A stretch of 64,000 nt of DNA from Curtobacterium sp. MR_MD2014 (lineage in GTDB: Bacteria; Actinomycetota; Actinomycetes; Actinomycetales; Microbacteriaceae): NCBI RefSeq assembly GCF_000772085.1, contig NZ_CP009755.1:1178001-1242000 (forward strand), given 5' to 3'. The notes under the pieces were generated by a model. That model was not told the DNA's origin. It was given only the letters and a program-made list of their open reading frames with translations, and searched no databases. Positions 40,632-54,344 of the stretch are shown here, piece by piece; position 1 is the first letter of the stretch; each line of letters starts with the position of its first letter. The position numbers were made by a program, and so were the translations under genes.

Positions 40632-40799
40632 ATGTCGACGTACCAGACGGACGAGCGGGTCGAACCGGTCCGCGTCATCACCTACCGGCACCTCCGCCGC
40701 GCCGCGCGACGGGGTTGGGCGGTGCCCGAGGGCACCCCGGCGCCGTCGCTCGCGGACCTGGGGCGGGTCCGCGGACCCAGCCGCGGCGACCGCACGTGA
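40632..40799 (+). CDS. 55-aa ORF overlapping the AraC regulator gene
   Basis: ATG 40632 has GGGAG 7 nt upstream. The product starts MSTYQTDERVEPVRVITYRH and is basic in the middle (LRRAARRGWAVPEG), with no membrane helix. Its TGA overlaps the GTG of the AraC gene (GTGA at 40796), so it may couple or control translation of that gene. It is too short to assign and may not be functional as a protein. Confidence 0.5.
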   Translation: MSTYQTDERVEPVRVITYRHLRRAARRGWAVPEGTPAPSLADLGRVRGPSRGDRT

Positions 40800-41845
40800 T
40801 CACCGCGACCGTCGACCCGCCCGCGGAGGACCGGTCGACCGAGCAGCGCCGGACCTCGGTCCGACAGGTCGTGCACAGCGGCACGGAACCCGGCGGGGCC
40901 CGCATACTCCACGAGGACGTGTACGACGCCCACGACCTGTGGTGCCGTCCCGACGGGGACGCCCCCTTCAGCTACCGGTACCGTGCCACCGGGGACGGGC
41001 GGGTGAGCCTGCGGACCTCGTCGGTCTCGGCGCACCACGGCGGTGTGCTCGACCCCGGTCGGCAGTACCTGCTCGCGTGGTCGGTCGAGGGCGGTGTCGT
41101 GCTCGACCCGGACCGCGAGGACGGCGTCACGCTCCGCCCGGGCGTCCCGGTGATGTGCCCGGCGGGTCGTCCCTTCTCGGTGGCGGCGCCGCCCGGCACC
41201 GTGCACCTGGTGCACTTCGACGCGGACTTCCTCGAGGCCGTCGCGGTCGTCGGCGGTGCGGCCGTCCCCGTGCCGCTGGCGTTCCCGGCCGCCGTGCCGT
41301 CCGCCCGCCTCGCGCCGTTGCAGCGCACGCTCCGCGAGCTCGCCGGTGCGATGCTCGACGTCGACGTGGTCGACGGAGAGCGGGCGGTGCTGGACCTGCG
41401 ACTCGCCGAGGCCGTCCTCGAGGCGTTCCGCCCCGACCCCGACGGCGGTGTCCCCGACGGCTCCGTCGCCACGCTCGAGCGGGCGAAGGCGTACATGTAC
41501 GCGCACTTCGCCCGCCCGCTCAGCACCGCGGAGATCGCCGCCGGCGCCGAGTCCAGCGTCCGAACGCTGCAGGAGACCTTCCAACGGCACGAGGCATCGA
41601 CGCCGACCGCGTTCCTCCGGGACCTCCGGCTCGACAAGGCCCGGATCGCGCTGCAGCTCGCCGACGCACGGGAGACCTCGGTGGGAGCCGTGGCGTCCTC
41701 CTGCGGCTTCCGGCACATGGGGCGTTTCTCCGGCGCGTACTCCGCGCGCTACGGGGAGCACCCGGGGGAGACGCTGCGAGGGCAGCGACGGATGATCGCG
41801 GTCGCCGGGACCCCCGGTCGCACGCGGGGGTCCCAGCCGGGCTGA
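40796..41845 (+). CDS. AraC-family transcriptional regulator
   Basis: 349 aa. The C-terminal DNA-binding domain (about 235-330) has two helix-turn-helix units: LSTAEIAAGAESSVRTLQETFQRH, and SVGAVASSCGFRHMGRFSGAYSARYG followed by GETLRGQRR. The N-terminal part (about 40-200) is beta-rich, as in the AraC/RipA-like sensor domains (DLWCRPDGDAPFSYRYRATG, LLAWSVEGGVVL). The ligand is unknown. GTG 40796 is used because it overlaps the preceding ORF; the frame is open much further upstream. The neighbours do not tell which genes it controls; the hydrolase gene downstream has its own leaderless promoter. Confidence 0.88.
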   Translation: MITATVDPPAEDRSTEQRRTSVRQVVHSGTEPGGARILHEDVYDAHDLWCRPDGDAPFSYRYRATGDGRVSLRTSSVSAHHGGVLDPGRQYLLAWSVEGGVVLDPDREDGVTLRPGVPVMCPAGRPFSVAAPPGTVHLVHFDADFLEAVAVVGGAAVPVPLAFPAAVPSARLAPLQRTLRELAGAMLDVDVVDGERAVLDLRLAEAVLEAFRPDPDGGVPDGSVATLERAKAYMYAHFARPLSTAEIAAGAESSVRTLQETFQRHEASTPTAFLRDLRLDKARIALQLADARETSVGAVASSCGFRHMGRFSGAYSARYGEHPGETLRGQRRMIAVAGTPGRTRGSQPG

Positions 41846-41943
41846 GCCCGCCCGTCTCCCTCGCCTGTCCGGATCCGCAGGTCGGTCGGGAGGCACCCGG
41901 CGCGTCCACCGCGCAGCCCCGGTCCGCCCCATGCTGCGCTGGG

Positions 41944-41949
41944 TAGCGT
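41944..41949 (+). promoter_or_regulatory. -10 box TAGCGT of the leaderless hydrolase gene
   Basis: TAGCGT ends 6 nt before ATG 41956, giving a leaderless transcript. Confidence 0.6.
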
Positions 41950-41955
41950 GCAGGG

Positions 41956-42828
41956 ATGCAGCGGACGTCACCGAGCACCGGGACCGGCGGGATCGCGGTC
42001 GCCGTGCGCGGCACCGGCGCCCCGGTCCTCGTCCTGCACGGCACCCCCGGCGGGATCTCCTCCGCCGAGGCGATGGCCCGCTTCCTGCCCTCCGACCGCT
42101 TCCGCGTCGTGACCCTCGCACGACCGGGCTACGCGGGGACGACCCTCGAGCCGGACCACCCCTCGCTCGACGACGAGGCCGACCGGTACGCGGCGCTCCT
42201 CGACGGGCTCGGCATCGACCGTGTCGCCGTGCTGGCGTGGTCCGGCGGCGGCCCGGCTGCCTACCGGTTCGCGGTCCGCCACCCGGACCGGATCCGGACG
42301 CTCGTCGTCGTCGCCGGGCTGTCCGCGCGGTGGGTCCCGCCGAAGCCGTCCTTCGCCGAGTGGGTCGTCGCGTACACCCGGGTCGGTGCGGCGCTCGCCG
42401 CGTCCGCCGCGCGACTGCTGCCGTCCGTCGTCGTCCGCACCGCCGAGGCCGGCGTCAGCTCCCTGCGCGGGCGGGCACTCACCGCACACGTCGCGGACGT
42501 CCTGCACGACCGGCCCCGGCGCCGGGTCCTGCTCGACCTGTCCTCGAGCGGCAACGCGGGCGGGCGCAACCGTCCGGGGTGGGACAACGACGTGCGGGTG
42601 CTCGGAGCGGTGGACGACCTCGAGCTCGGGGCCGTCCGGGCACCGACGCTCCTGGTGCACGGCGACGCGGACACCGAGGTCCCGATGGAGCACAGTGCCC
42701 GGGCCGCTGCGACCGTGCCCGGAGCCGAGCTCCTCACACTGCCCGGCGGCACCCACTTCGGGCTCTGGGACCACCACGACGCGGCCCGCGTGCAGGAGCG
42801 CGTCCGGAGCCACCTCGAGCGCGCCTGA
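41956..42828 (+). CDS. alpha/beta hydrolase
   Basis: 290-aa soluble hydrolase. HGTPGG forms the oxyanion region, WSGGGP the nucleophile elbow with Ser96, VHGDADTEVPMEH holds the acid and PGGTHFGLWDHHD the catalytic His. The cap region (about 125-200) is Arg-rich. The family hydrolyses esters, epoxides or similar bonds; the substrate is unknown. The start is fixed by the upstream TAGCGT box. Confidence 0.85.
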   Translation: MQRTSPSTGTGGIAVAVRGTGAPVLVLHGTPGGISSAEAMARFLPSDRFRVVTLARPGYAGTTLEPDHPSLDDEADRYAALLDGLGIDRVAVLAWSGGGPAAYRFAVRHPDRIRTLVVVAGLSARWVPPKPSFAEWVVAYTRVGAALAASAARLLPSVVVRTAEAGVSSLRGRALTAHVADVLHDRPRRRVLLDLSSSGNAGGRNRPGWDNDVRVLGAVDDLELGAVRAPTLLVHGDADTEVPMEHSARAAATVPGAELLTLPGGTHFGLWDHHDAARVQERVRSHLERA

Positions 42829-42936
42829 CCGCTGCCGCGCCTGACCGCTGCGTACCGGCTCCGCTCGCTCGGGGAGGGCTGCGCCCGACCCGGCAGGCTG
42901 AGACGAACCGCAGGAACCGGACGCTCCAGCCCTGGC

Positions 42937-42954
42937 GGTCACAGCTTCGTGACC
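42937..42954. promoter_or_regulatory. 6-bp inverted repeat upstream of the NlpC/P60 gene
   Basis: GGTCAC-AGCTTC-GTGACC is a perfect 6+6 inverted repeat 56 bp before ATG 43011. TACGTTAT-like sequence follows it directly, where a -10 element would be expected. It may be an operator. The rest of the 182-bp gap has no gene. Confidence 0.4.
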
Positions 42955-43010
42955 AATACGTTATCTCCCTGAGCCGGTCGACCACCCGTCGCCCGATCGC
43001 GGAAGGAACC

Positions 43011-43961
43011 ATGGGACGACACGCACTGCCCGCAGCCCACGACGGCGCACGGTCGGCAGCACCCGAGCCGACCGCACCCGGATCGTCGGGACCCGCGGAG
43101 CTGCGGCGTCCCCGCGGCCGTCGCGCCGCCCTCGGCCCCGCGGTCGCCCGTTCCTCCTTCGTGCAGCCCGCGAAGCCCGCGCGCACGGTCGCGCTCGCCG
43201 CACCGCGCCCGGTCGCGTCGACCGCCGTCGCCGGCGCCGCGGTGCTCTCACGCTCCGCAGCACTCCGCGCCGAGCGGGCTGCCGACCCGCGGCACGTCCG
43301 CCGCGCCGCGAACGCCAAGCGTGCGGCGATCCTGCTCGCACCGGCGCTCGCCGTGACGTCGACGCTGACGCTCGCGGTCCCTGCGGACGCGGCCCCGGCG
43401 ACCACGACGAGCAGCTCGTCGTCCACCGTCACGGCTGCGGACGACGCGCAGTCCTTCACCGTCGCCCGCGACGTCGAGGTCCCCGTCGTGCAGACGGACG
43501 GCATGACGACCACCACGACGATCGTGTCCTACCCGACGATCGTCACGAAGTACGGCGTCACCACGCAGCAGGCCGAGGCGGCCATCTCGAAGGTGCTGTC
43601 GGCGGGCGGCAAGCGCGCCACGATCGTCTCGACGGCGCTGCAGTACATGGGGGACCCGTACGTCGAGGGCGGCGCGAGCCACTCCGGCATCGACTGCTCG
43701 GGACTGACGATGGTGGCGTACGCGGCCGTCGGCATCCCGCTCGTCCACTACGTGCCGTCGCAGGACGCGGTCGCCACGACGATCCCGCAGTCCGAGGCCC
43801 TGCCGGGCGACCTCGTGGTGTTCGACAACGAGGACCACGTCGGCATCTACCTCGGCGACGGCATCGTGCTGCAGGCGCCGCACCCCGGCGACCCGGTCGA
43901 CATCGTGCCGCTGTACCCGAACGCCCACCACTTCGCGCGTCTGCTGCCCGCGGGGGAGTGA
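43011..43961 (+). CDS. secreted NlpC/P60 peptidoglycan hydrolase
   Basis: 316 aa. A long, Arg/Ala/Pro-rich N-terminal part (about 1-105) precedes a hydrophobic segment, AAILLAPALAVTSTLTLAVPADA, which ends in a likely signal-peptidase site near residue 127. The linker is Ser/Thr-rich. The NlpC/P60 domain (about 205-316) has catalytic Cys229 in SGIDCSGLTM, His276 in DHVGIYLGDG and a polar third residue near APHPGD. It cleaves peptide bonds in the stem of peptidoglycan, so acts in cell separation or wall turnover. A long cytosolic leader ahead of the signal segment is unusual but seen in actinobacterial members. The ATG has GGAAGGA upstream. Confidence 0.85.
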   Translation: MGRHALPAAHDGARSAAPEPTAPGSSGPAELRRPRGRRAALGPAVARSSFVQPAKPARTVALAAPRPVASTAVAGAAVLSRSAALRAERAADPRHVRRAANAKRAAILLAPALAVTSTLTLAVPADAAPATTTSSSSSTVTAADDAQSFTVARDVEVPVVQTDGMTTTTTIVSYPTIVTKYGVTTQQAEAAISKVLSAGGKRATIVSTALQYMGDPYVEGGASHSGIDCSGLTMVAYAAVGIPLVHYVPSQDAVATTIPQSEALPGDLVVFDNEDHVGIYLGDGIVLQAPHPGDPVDIVPLYPNAHHFARLLPAGE

Positions 43962-43990
43962 CGCGTCGACGGGGAGTTGCGCACCTCCCG

Positions 43991-43996
43991 TAAACT
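43991..43996 (+). promoter_or_regulatory. -10 box TAAACT of the leaderless rlmN gene
   Basis: TAAACT ends 6 nt before ATG 44003 and only 3 nt before the alternative GTG at 44000, which favours the ATG. The GGAG in the gap is too close to serve as ribosome-binding site. Confidence 0.6.
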
Positions 43997-44002
43997 GGAG
44001 TG

Positions 44003-45247
44003 ATGGCCACCGAGACCCGCACCCCGTTCGAGGAGCAGCGCTCCACGCGTCCGCAGGTGCGCCCGCGCACCGAGGGGTGGACCCAGGCGCAGGACTCCGA
44101 GGGGCGACCCCTCCTGCAGTTCGCGTCGCCGAAGCGCGGCAAGCCGCCGGTGCACCTCGCCGACATGACCATCGAGGAGCGCGTCGCGAAGGTCAAGGAG
44201 CTCGGCCTGCCCGGCTTCCGCGCCAAGCAGCTGTCGACGCACTACTTCACGCACTGGTCGTCCGACCCGGCGACGATGACCGACCTGCCGGCAGCCCAGC
44301 GCGAGGAACTCGTGGCCGGGATGCTGCCGCCGCTCCTCACGGAGACCCGGCGTCTGGCGACGGACAAGGGCGACACGATCAAGTTCCTCTGGAAGCTGCA
44401 CGACGGCGCCCTGGTCGAGTCGGTGCTGATGCGCTACCCCGGTCGCATCACGCTCTGCGTCTCGTCGCAGGCGGGCTGCGGCATGAACTGCCCGTTCTGC
44501 GCGACCGGCCAGGCAGGGCTGACGCGCAACATGTCGACCGCCGAGATCATCGAGCAGATCGTCCGGGCGAACGCCGCGATCGCCGCCGGTGAACTCGGGG
44601 GCGACCCACGGAAGGGCGGGCAGGACCGCGTCGACGCCGAGCGCGTCACGAACATCGTCTTCATGGGGATGGGCGAGCCGCTCGCCAACTACAAGCGGGT
44701 CATCGAGGCGGTGCGCACGATGATCGCCCCGCAGCCGCACGGTCTCGGGATGAGCGCGCGCGGCATCACCGTCTCCACCGTCGGCCTGGTGCCGGCGATC
44801 AAGAAGCTCGCGGACGAGGACATCCCGCTCACCTTCGCCCTGTCGCTGCACGCGCCGGACGACGAGCTCCGCGACGAGCTCATCCCGGTGAACTCGCGGT
44901 GGAAGGCCGACGAGGCGATCGACGCCGCGTACGAGTACTACGCGAAGACCGGTCGACGGGTCTCGATCGAGTACGCCCTCATCAAGGACATGAACGACCA
45001 CGCTTGGCGCGCCGACCTGCTCGCCGAGAAGCTCAACGCGCGTGGCAAGGGCTGGGTGCACGTCAACCCGATCCCGCTCAACCCGACGCCCGGTTCGGTC
45101 TGGACCTCGTCGGAGCCCCACGTGCAGGACGAGTTCGTCCGCCGGCTGAACGCCGCGGGCGTCCCGACGACCCTGCGCGACACCCGCGGCAAGGAGATCG
45201 ACGGCGCGTGCGGCCAGTTGGCCGCGGCGGACGAGACGGACGTCTGA
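44003..45247 (+). CDS. rlmN: 23S rRNA (adenine(2503)-C(2))-methyltransferase RlmN
   Basis: Radical-SAM enzyme that methylates C2 of A2503 in 23S rRNA, and probably A37 in some tRNAs. The 414-aa length is slightly above the typical 350-380 because of a longer N-terminus. The [4Fe-4S] cluster motif CxxxCxxC is present at Cys159, Cys163 and Cys166 in [39 protein letters not shown] and [10 protein letters not shown] follow, and the second catalytic Cys lies in GACGQL near the C-terminus. The upstream TAAACT box gives a leaderless start. It sits just upstream of an rRNA operon, whose product it modifies, though this may be chance. Confidence 0.95.
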   Translation: MATETRTPFEEQRSTRPQVRPRTEGWTQAQDSEGRPLLQFASPKRGKPPVHLADMTIEERVAKVKELGLPGFRAKQLSTHYFTHWSSDPATMTDLPAAQREELVAGMLPPLLTETRRLATDKGDTIKFLWKLHDGALVESVLMRYPGRITLCVSSQAGCGMNCPFCATGQAGLTRNMSTAEIIEQIVRANAAIAAGELGGDPRKGGQDRVDAERVTNIVFMGMGEPLANYKRVIEAVRTMIAPQPHGLGMSARGITVSTVGLVPAIKKLADEDIPLTFALSLHAPDDELRDELIPVNSRWKADEAIDAAYEYYAKTGRRVSIEYALIKDMNDHAWRADLLAEKLNARGKGWVHVNPIPLNPTPGSVWTSSEPHVQDEFVRRLNAAGVPTTLRDTRGKEIDGACGQLAAADETDV

Positions 45248-45262
45248 GTCGACGATCGGTCG

Positions 45263-45302
45263 GACGGGAGGCACGGCGCGGGTCCGCACCGTGCCTTCCG
45301 TC
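45263..45302 (+). terminator. dispersed palindrome after rlmN, 18-bp arms
   Basis: GACGGGAGGCACGG at the left and its near complement at the right pair with two mismatches that are G-U compatible, around a 4-nt loop. It begins 15 bp after the rlmN stop and lies ahead of the rRNA promoter, which it probably insulates. Confidence 0.65.
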
Positions 45303-45427
45303 GTTCCCGGGTCGCGTCGGCACGCGTGCCACCGCCGTCCGGCACCCGTCGGTCCGCGGCTCGGTACCCCTCCTCCCGCGAGTCCTCGGGGAAGTCGGGG
45401 GACGACACGCCCGGGATGTGGGTGGTG

Positions 45428-45457
45428 TTGGTGGTGTGGTCGAGCCGTGCGTAGAGT
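45428..45457 (+). promoter_or_regulatory. probable rRNA operon promoter
   Basis: TTGGTG and TAGAGT are spaced by 18 nt, a good match to a housekeeping sigma promoter. It lies about 330 bp upstream of the 16S gene. The interval down to 45789 holds the leader RNA and no protein gene. Confidence 0.5.
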
Positions 45458-45616
45458 AATCACTCGTTGCCGCTGAGGCGGAGAACGGAACGGCCGAGAC
45501 GGTCACCGGGTTCACCTGGGGATCTTGTCCGCCGCGGTTCTTCCCCGGCAACGAACTTCCAGCCCCTCTGATGAGGTGCCACTGTGGTGGTGCTGAGTGG
45601 GGGGTGCGTCTGGTCC

Positions 45617-45635
45617 TTGAGAACTCAACAGCGTG
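45617..45635 (+). promoter_or_regulatory. rRNA leader antitermination-type box
   Basis: The leader contains TTGAGAACTCAACAGCGTG, a motif characteristic of rRNA leaders in this family. A related TTGAGAACTACACAGTGG recurs in the 16S-23S spacer at 47622. The pair probably recruits the Nus-type antitermination complex. Confidence 0.6.
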
Positions 45636-45789
45636 CACATTGTCAATGCCAATTATTTTGACCCCGTGCGATCGCAGCTTCGGTTGTGGTCGTCGGAGAC
45701 AATTCCTTTTGGATTGAAGATTGTCAGTAGACAGTCAACAGTCAGAATCAACTCGGTTCGGCGCTTTCGGGTGTCGGATCTGTAATTTT

Positions 45790-50849
<5,060 letters not shown>

Positions 50850-50989
50850 CACAACTTTTACCGTCGCCCCTTGTGGGTGGCGGGCTCGCGTCCACTTTGT
50901 GGTTCCCGACAGACGATCGGGAATCAAACTGAATACTTCAGCAATGCTCTGAAGGAACAATGGTTTGATCCAGGATCTGGGTCGACAGT

Positions 50990-51108
50990 GTTCCGGTGGT
51001 CATAGCGAGAGGGAAACGCCCGGTCACATTCCGAACCCGGAAGCTAAGCCTCTCAGCGCCGATGGTACTGCAAGGGGGACCTTGTGGGAGAGTAGGACGC
51101 CGCCGGAC
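50990..51108 (+). rRNA. rrf: 5S ribosomal RNA
   Basis: 119 nt with GTTCCGGTGGTCATAGCG at the 5' end, CCGAACCCGGAAGCTAAG in the middle, and the 3' end CGCCGCCGGAC pairing with the 5' end. Confidence 0.95.
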
Positions 51109-51124
51109 TCAACTTCAGCAACAC

Positions 51125-51162
51125 CAGGAAACCCCTGACCGTGACCGGTCAGGGGTTTCCTG
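51125..51162 (+). terminator. rRNA operon terminator
   Basis: A perfect 16-bp stem, CAGGAAACCCCTGACC / GGTCAGGGGTTTCCTG, with a 6-nt loop lies 16 bp after the 5S gene. It is the strongest hairpin of the region and marks the operon end. Confidence 0.85.
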
Positions 51163-51260
51163 CGTTACCGGGCCGACCCGCATCGAGGCTGATGCTGTCG
51201 CGTGTTTGCCGGCTTCTCGAGTCGTGTCGGCCAGGATGATCGTGTGGGGGACTGGTGATC

Positions 51261-52442
51261 ATGATGATCCGCGGGGAGCCGACACTGCCGTGGCCGGACG
51301 TGCGGTGGGACCGTCTGGCGATCGTCGGCAACCTCGTGTTCGAGGTTCCGGACGACTGGACGGCGATCGCAGGGCCGGGTGCGGTCGAGCTCGCACGTGC
51401 CGGGTCCACCATGACCCTGCGCCACGTTCATGCGCGTGGTGCCGACCCTGCTGTGGGGTTCGCAGCCGTGGCAGCGGATGACCACGAGGCGCTGCTCATC
51501 GAAGGCGCTCCGGAGCGGTTGGCCGTTCTGCGGAGCACGGGAACGATCTTCGACGTCCGGTACGGCAGTGTCGGGTCGACAGCAGTGCGCATCGCGTCAC
51601 GCGGGCCGATCGACGAGTGGCCGCTGGCGGTGCAGGTCATCGACGACGTGCTGCGGTCGCGATGGTCGACCGCCTCGGTTGAGCGATCAGCAGCGATCCC
51701 GCCGGCAGACCGCGTCGGCGGCGCGGGCTCCACGAGCGGCAGCGCTGCGTCGGAGGGGCGTGATCGTGCGGCGGCGCTGCTCACGGTCCGTGGGCCGGAC
51801 GGATTGTTCGAGCACCTCGTGCAGGTGGAGGACCGCGGGGTCGTCCCCGGACGGGTCCGACGGTCGGAGGTGGGTACGGCTGCTCGCGCTGCCGGTCTCA
51901 CAGGACGCTTCGGCGCGCTGACGTCCGCCGGTGCCGCGCTCCTGCGTCCGGCGCACGGCCCGGAGGACCTGCTCGTCGTCGAGTCCCGGACGCGCGACGT
52001 CGTGACGAGGCGATGGCGCGCATGGCTCAGCAAGGGTTCGGCACTCGTCGTCGAGGACGGCGACGGGCACAGCGCGATGGACGTGATCCCGCACGGGCTG
52101 CTCAGCCGGGAGCTCCTCGCGTGGTTCGGCGTCGATCCGAGCTGGGTGATCGAGGACCAGGAGCCGGCGACGGTCCCGCTCGCCGCCCTGGACGATCGTG
52201 ACGGTCCGTGCCCGAGCGAGGTCAGCTGGATGCAGGCTGCCTGGCCCGTCCGCGACTGGCACACCGTCCGCGGGTGGGGCGAGCGCCGGCAGTTCGCAGT
52301 GCTGTCGATCGTGGTGCCGGGCATCGGTGTCTTCGACCGGGAGATCGACGGCGACACGGTCACCATGCGGCCGTCCTCGCCGGCGGCGTTCGCGCGGGAC
52401 GTCGTCCGGTTCCTGACGGTCGAACGGCGCGACCTGGCCTGA
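51261..52442 (+). CDS. hypothetical protein with LpqN-like N-terminal pattern
   Basis: 393-aa soluble protein without signal peptide. The first part (about 15-125) reads LAIVGNLVFEVPDDWTAIAGPGAVELA and recalls the FxVPxxW start of LpqN- or DUF1795-type domains. The centre carries an Ala/Ser-rich linker (about 130-160). The rest (about 170-393) includes RRWRAWLSKGSALVVEDGDGH and LLAWFGVDPSWVI, with a Trp-rich strand pattern that I do not recognise. Starts at 51255, 51261 and 51264 are possible; ATG 51261 has GGGGG 10 nt upstream. Function unknown. It is the first gene behind the rRNA terminator. Confidence 0.6.
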   Translation: MMIRGEPTLPWPDVRWDRLAIVGNLVFEVPDDWTAIAGPGAVELARAGSTMTLRHVHARGADPAVGFAAVAADDHEALLIEGAPERLAVLRSTGTIFDVRYGSVGSTAVRIASRGPIDEWPLAVQVIDDVLRSRWSTASVERSAAIPPADRVGGAGSTSGSAASEGRDRAAALLTVRGPDGLFEHLVQVEDRGVVPGRVRRSEVGTAARAAGLTGRFGALTSAGAALLRPAHGPEDLLVVESRTRDVVTRRWRAWLSKGSALVVEDGDGHSAMDVIPHGLLSRELLAWFGVDPSWVIEDQEPATVPLAALDDRDGPCPSEVSWMQAAWPVRDWHTVRGWGERRQFAVLSIVVPGIGVFDREIDGDTVTMRPSSPAAFARDVVRFLTVERRDLA

Positions 52443-52462
52443 GCGCAGGCGTCTGCCGCTCC

Positions 52463-53089
52463 TCAGGGCAGCAGTCCGAGCTCCATCGCGCGGGTGACCG
52501 CCCGGGTACGGTCGTTCACGCCGAGCTTCTCGAACACGTGCCCGAGGTGCGTCTTCACCGTGGTCTCGCTGACGAACAGCGTGCGCCCGATGGCGGGGTT
52601 CGAGTTCCCCTGCGCCACGAGCTGGAGCACCTCGAGTTCGCGCGGGCTCAGCGCCGGCCCGACCGAGGCCCTCGCGGTGGTCCGGCGCACGAGCGCTGCA
52701 GCTGCGGAGGGCGCGAGTGCGGTCTCGCCCCGGGCTGTCGCACGGAGGCCCGCGAGGATCTCGGACTCGGGCGCCGCCTTGAGCAGGTAGCCCGAGGCGC
52801 CGGCCTCGATCGCCGCCAGGATCTGATCGTCGGACTCGTACGTGGTCAGGATGAGCACACGGATGCCCGGCTCACGCGCGAGGATGCGTGCCGTTGCCGC
52901 GTCTCCGGTGCATCCGGGCATCCGGAGGTCCATCAGCACGACGTCGGGACGCTCCGCCAGGACGGTCGCGACGGCTCCGTCACCATCGCTGGCCTGCCCG
53001 ACGACCTCGACGTCGTCGGCGTCCTGCAGCAGGGCGACGATGCCCGCGCGGACGATCGGGTGGTCGTCCGCCACCACGACCCGGATCAC
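52463..53089 (-). CDS. response regulator, NarL/FixJ family
   Basis: 208-aa transcriptional regulator. The receiver domain (1-120) begins MIRVVVADDHPIVRAG and has the phospho-acceptor Asp54 in VVLMDLRMPG, with Thr/Lys switch residues in LILTTYESD and YLLKAAPE. The LuxR-type helix-turn-helix (about 145-208) is LSPRELEVLQLVAQGNSNP, then VSETTVKTHLGHVFEKLGV. The start GTG overlaps the stop of the histidine kinase gene (GTGA at 53086-53089), so the pair is one operon. The ABC-2 exporter genes upstream on the same strand are a likely target, by neighbourhood. Confidence 0.93.
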   Translation of the reverse strand: MIRVVVADDHPIVRAGIVALLQDADDVEVVGQASDGDGAVATVLAERPDVVLMDLRMPGCTGDAATARILAREPGIRVLILTTYESDDQILAAIEAGASGYLLKAAPESEILAGLRATARGETALAPSAAAALVRRTTARASVGPALSPRELEVLQLVAQGNSNPAIGRTLFVSETTVKTHLGHVFEKLGVNDRTRAVTRAMELGLLP

Positions 53090-54291
53090 CGCGTCGCTCC
53101 GGAGACGGAGGACTGCTCCGGTGCGGCCGGGAGGCTCGGTTCGGCTCCGGCCGGGACCGACGCTTCGATCGCGGTGCCGGTCCCCGGTGTCGACGTCACG
53201 ACGCAGGTCCCGCCCGCCAGGGCGAGTCGGTCGCGCAGCCCACGCAGGCCGTGCCCGACGGTCGGTGCAGCGGCGTCGAAGCCGACGCCGTCGTCCTCGA
53301 CACGCAGGACGACGCACCGGCCGTCCACGTGCAGTGCGACGCGCGCCGAGGTGGCCCGAGCGTGTGCGCGGACGTTCGCCAGTGCCTCCTGACCGACGCG
53401 GAGCAGGACCACCTGCGCGTCGCGGTCGAGCGGGCAGTCCGGCGCGTCGACCGCGACCGGGATGCCTGTCTCGCGGGTGAAGCGTTCGCCGAGCCGGTGC
53501 AGCGCAGCACCCAGGCCGTCGCTGGCGACCCCCGCGGCGCCGGCCGCGACCAGGGTCCGCGATTCCTCGAGCGCGGTCCGGGCGGACTCCTCGAGCACGG
53601 CGAGGCGCTCGTCGAGCCGGTCGGACCGGTCGGCAGCGAGGTCGGCGCGTGCCCGCTCGGTGAGCATGACGATGCCGGCGAGGTCCTGCGCCACGGTGTC
53701 GTGGATCTCGCGGGCCAGGCGTTCCCGTTCGCTCGTGACCCCGGCAGCGCGGTTCGCCTCGGCGAGGGACTGCTGCGTCGCCTCGAGCTGCTCGATGAGC
53801 CTGCGGCGCTCGTCGGACAGCCTGGCGATCCGGGAGATCCAGAGCCCGAGCGCGCAAGCGCCGAGGACGCTGATCGCTTCGATGATGATCGTGCCGGCGA
53901 GGGCGTCCAGGCCGGATGCTATCTGCAGGCCGACGCCCGACGCGATGCCGATGGCGACCGAGACCCAGACGGCGGTACGGACGCGCTCGACCTGGCACCA
54001 TGCCACGGGGAACAGGACGGACTGGATGAACGCGGTGCTCGGTACGACCGCGGGCAGCGCGAGGGCGACGACCACGAGCAACGGCACGAAGGCTGCTGCG
54101 GCGCGGGGCTCGTCGTACCCACGCCAGCCGTACGTCACGTACGCCAGGGTGAGCAACCCGAGGGCGACGAAGGCAGGCCAGCGTGACGGCCAGGGCGACC
54201 AGTCGGTCGCTGCGATCACCGACACGAGCGCGACGGCGACTGCCACCGCGACGTGCAGTCCCCAGTTGCGGTGCCTGGTGATCCGGTCCAT
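53086..54291 (-). CDS. sensor histidine kinase, NarL-type (HisKA_3)
   Basis: 401 aa with about five or six membrane helices in residues 10-165 and no large extracellular loop, so it probably senses the membrane itself. A coiled segment (about 167-195) leads to the dimerisation domain with the phospho-acceptor His in EIHDTVAQDLAGI. The ATPase domain follows, with LLRVGQEALANVRAHARA and EDDGVGFD, and GLRGLRDRLALAGG. Such intramembrane sensors often answer to cell-envelope damage by antibiotics. The ATG at 54291 has a GATGCT box 6 nt upstream; the frame remains open further. The C-terminal tail is Ala/Pro-rich. Confidence 0.9.
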   Translation of the reverse strand: MDRITRHRNWGLHVAVAVAVALVSVIAATDWSPWPSRWPAFVALGLLTLAYVTYGWRGYDEPRAAAAFVPLLVVVALALPAVVPSTAFIQSVLFPVAWCQVERVRTAVWVSVAIGIASGVGLQIASGLDALAGTIIIEAISVLGACALGLWISRIARLSDERRRLIEQLEATQQSLAEANRAAGVTSERERLAREIHDTVAQDLAGIVMLTERARADLAADRSDRLDERLAVLEESARTALEESRTLVAAGAAGVASDGLGAALHRLGERFTRETGIPVAVDAPDCPLDRDAQVVLLRVGQEALANVRAHARATSARVALHVDGRCVVLRVEDDGVGFDAAAPTVGHGLRGLRDRLALAGGTCVVTSTPGTGTAIEASVPAGAEPSLPAAPEQSSVSGATR

Positions 54292-54344
54292 GCCGACAGC
54301 ATCCCATCGAGTGCGGCCGGTGCGGGCGTTCTCCACAGCCACGA

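Noticed and set aside
42829..43010. A cyclic-di-AMP (ydaO-type) riboswitch ahead of the NlpC/P60 gene
   Set aside because: Such elements often precede actinobacterial wall hydrolases, but the conserved blocks of that RNA are not present here.
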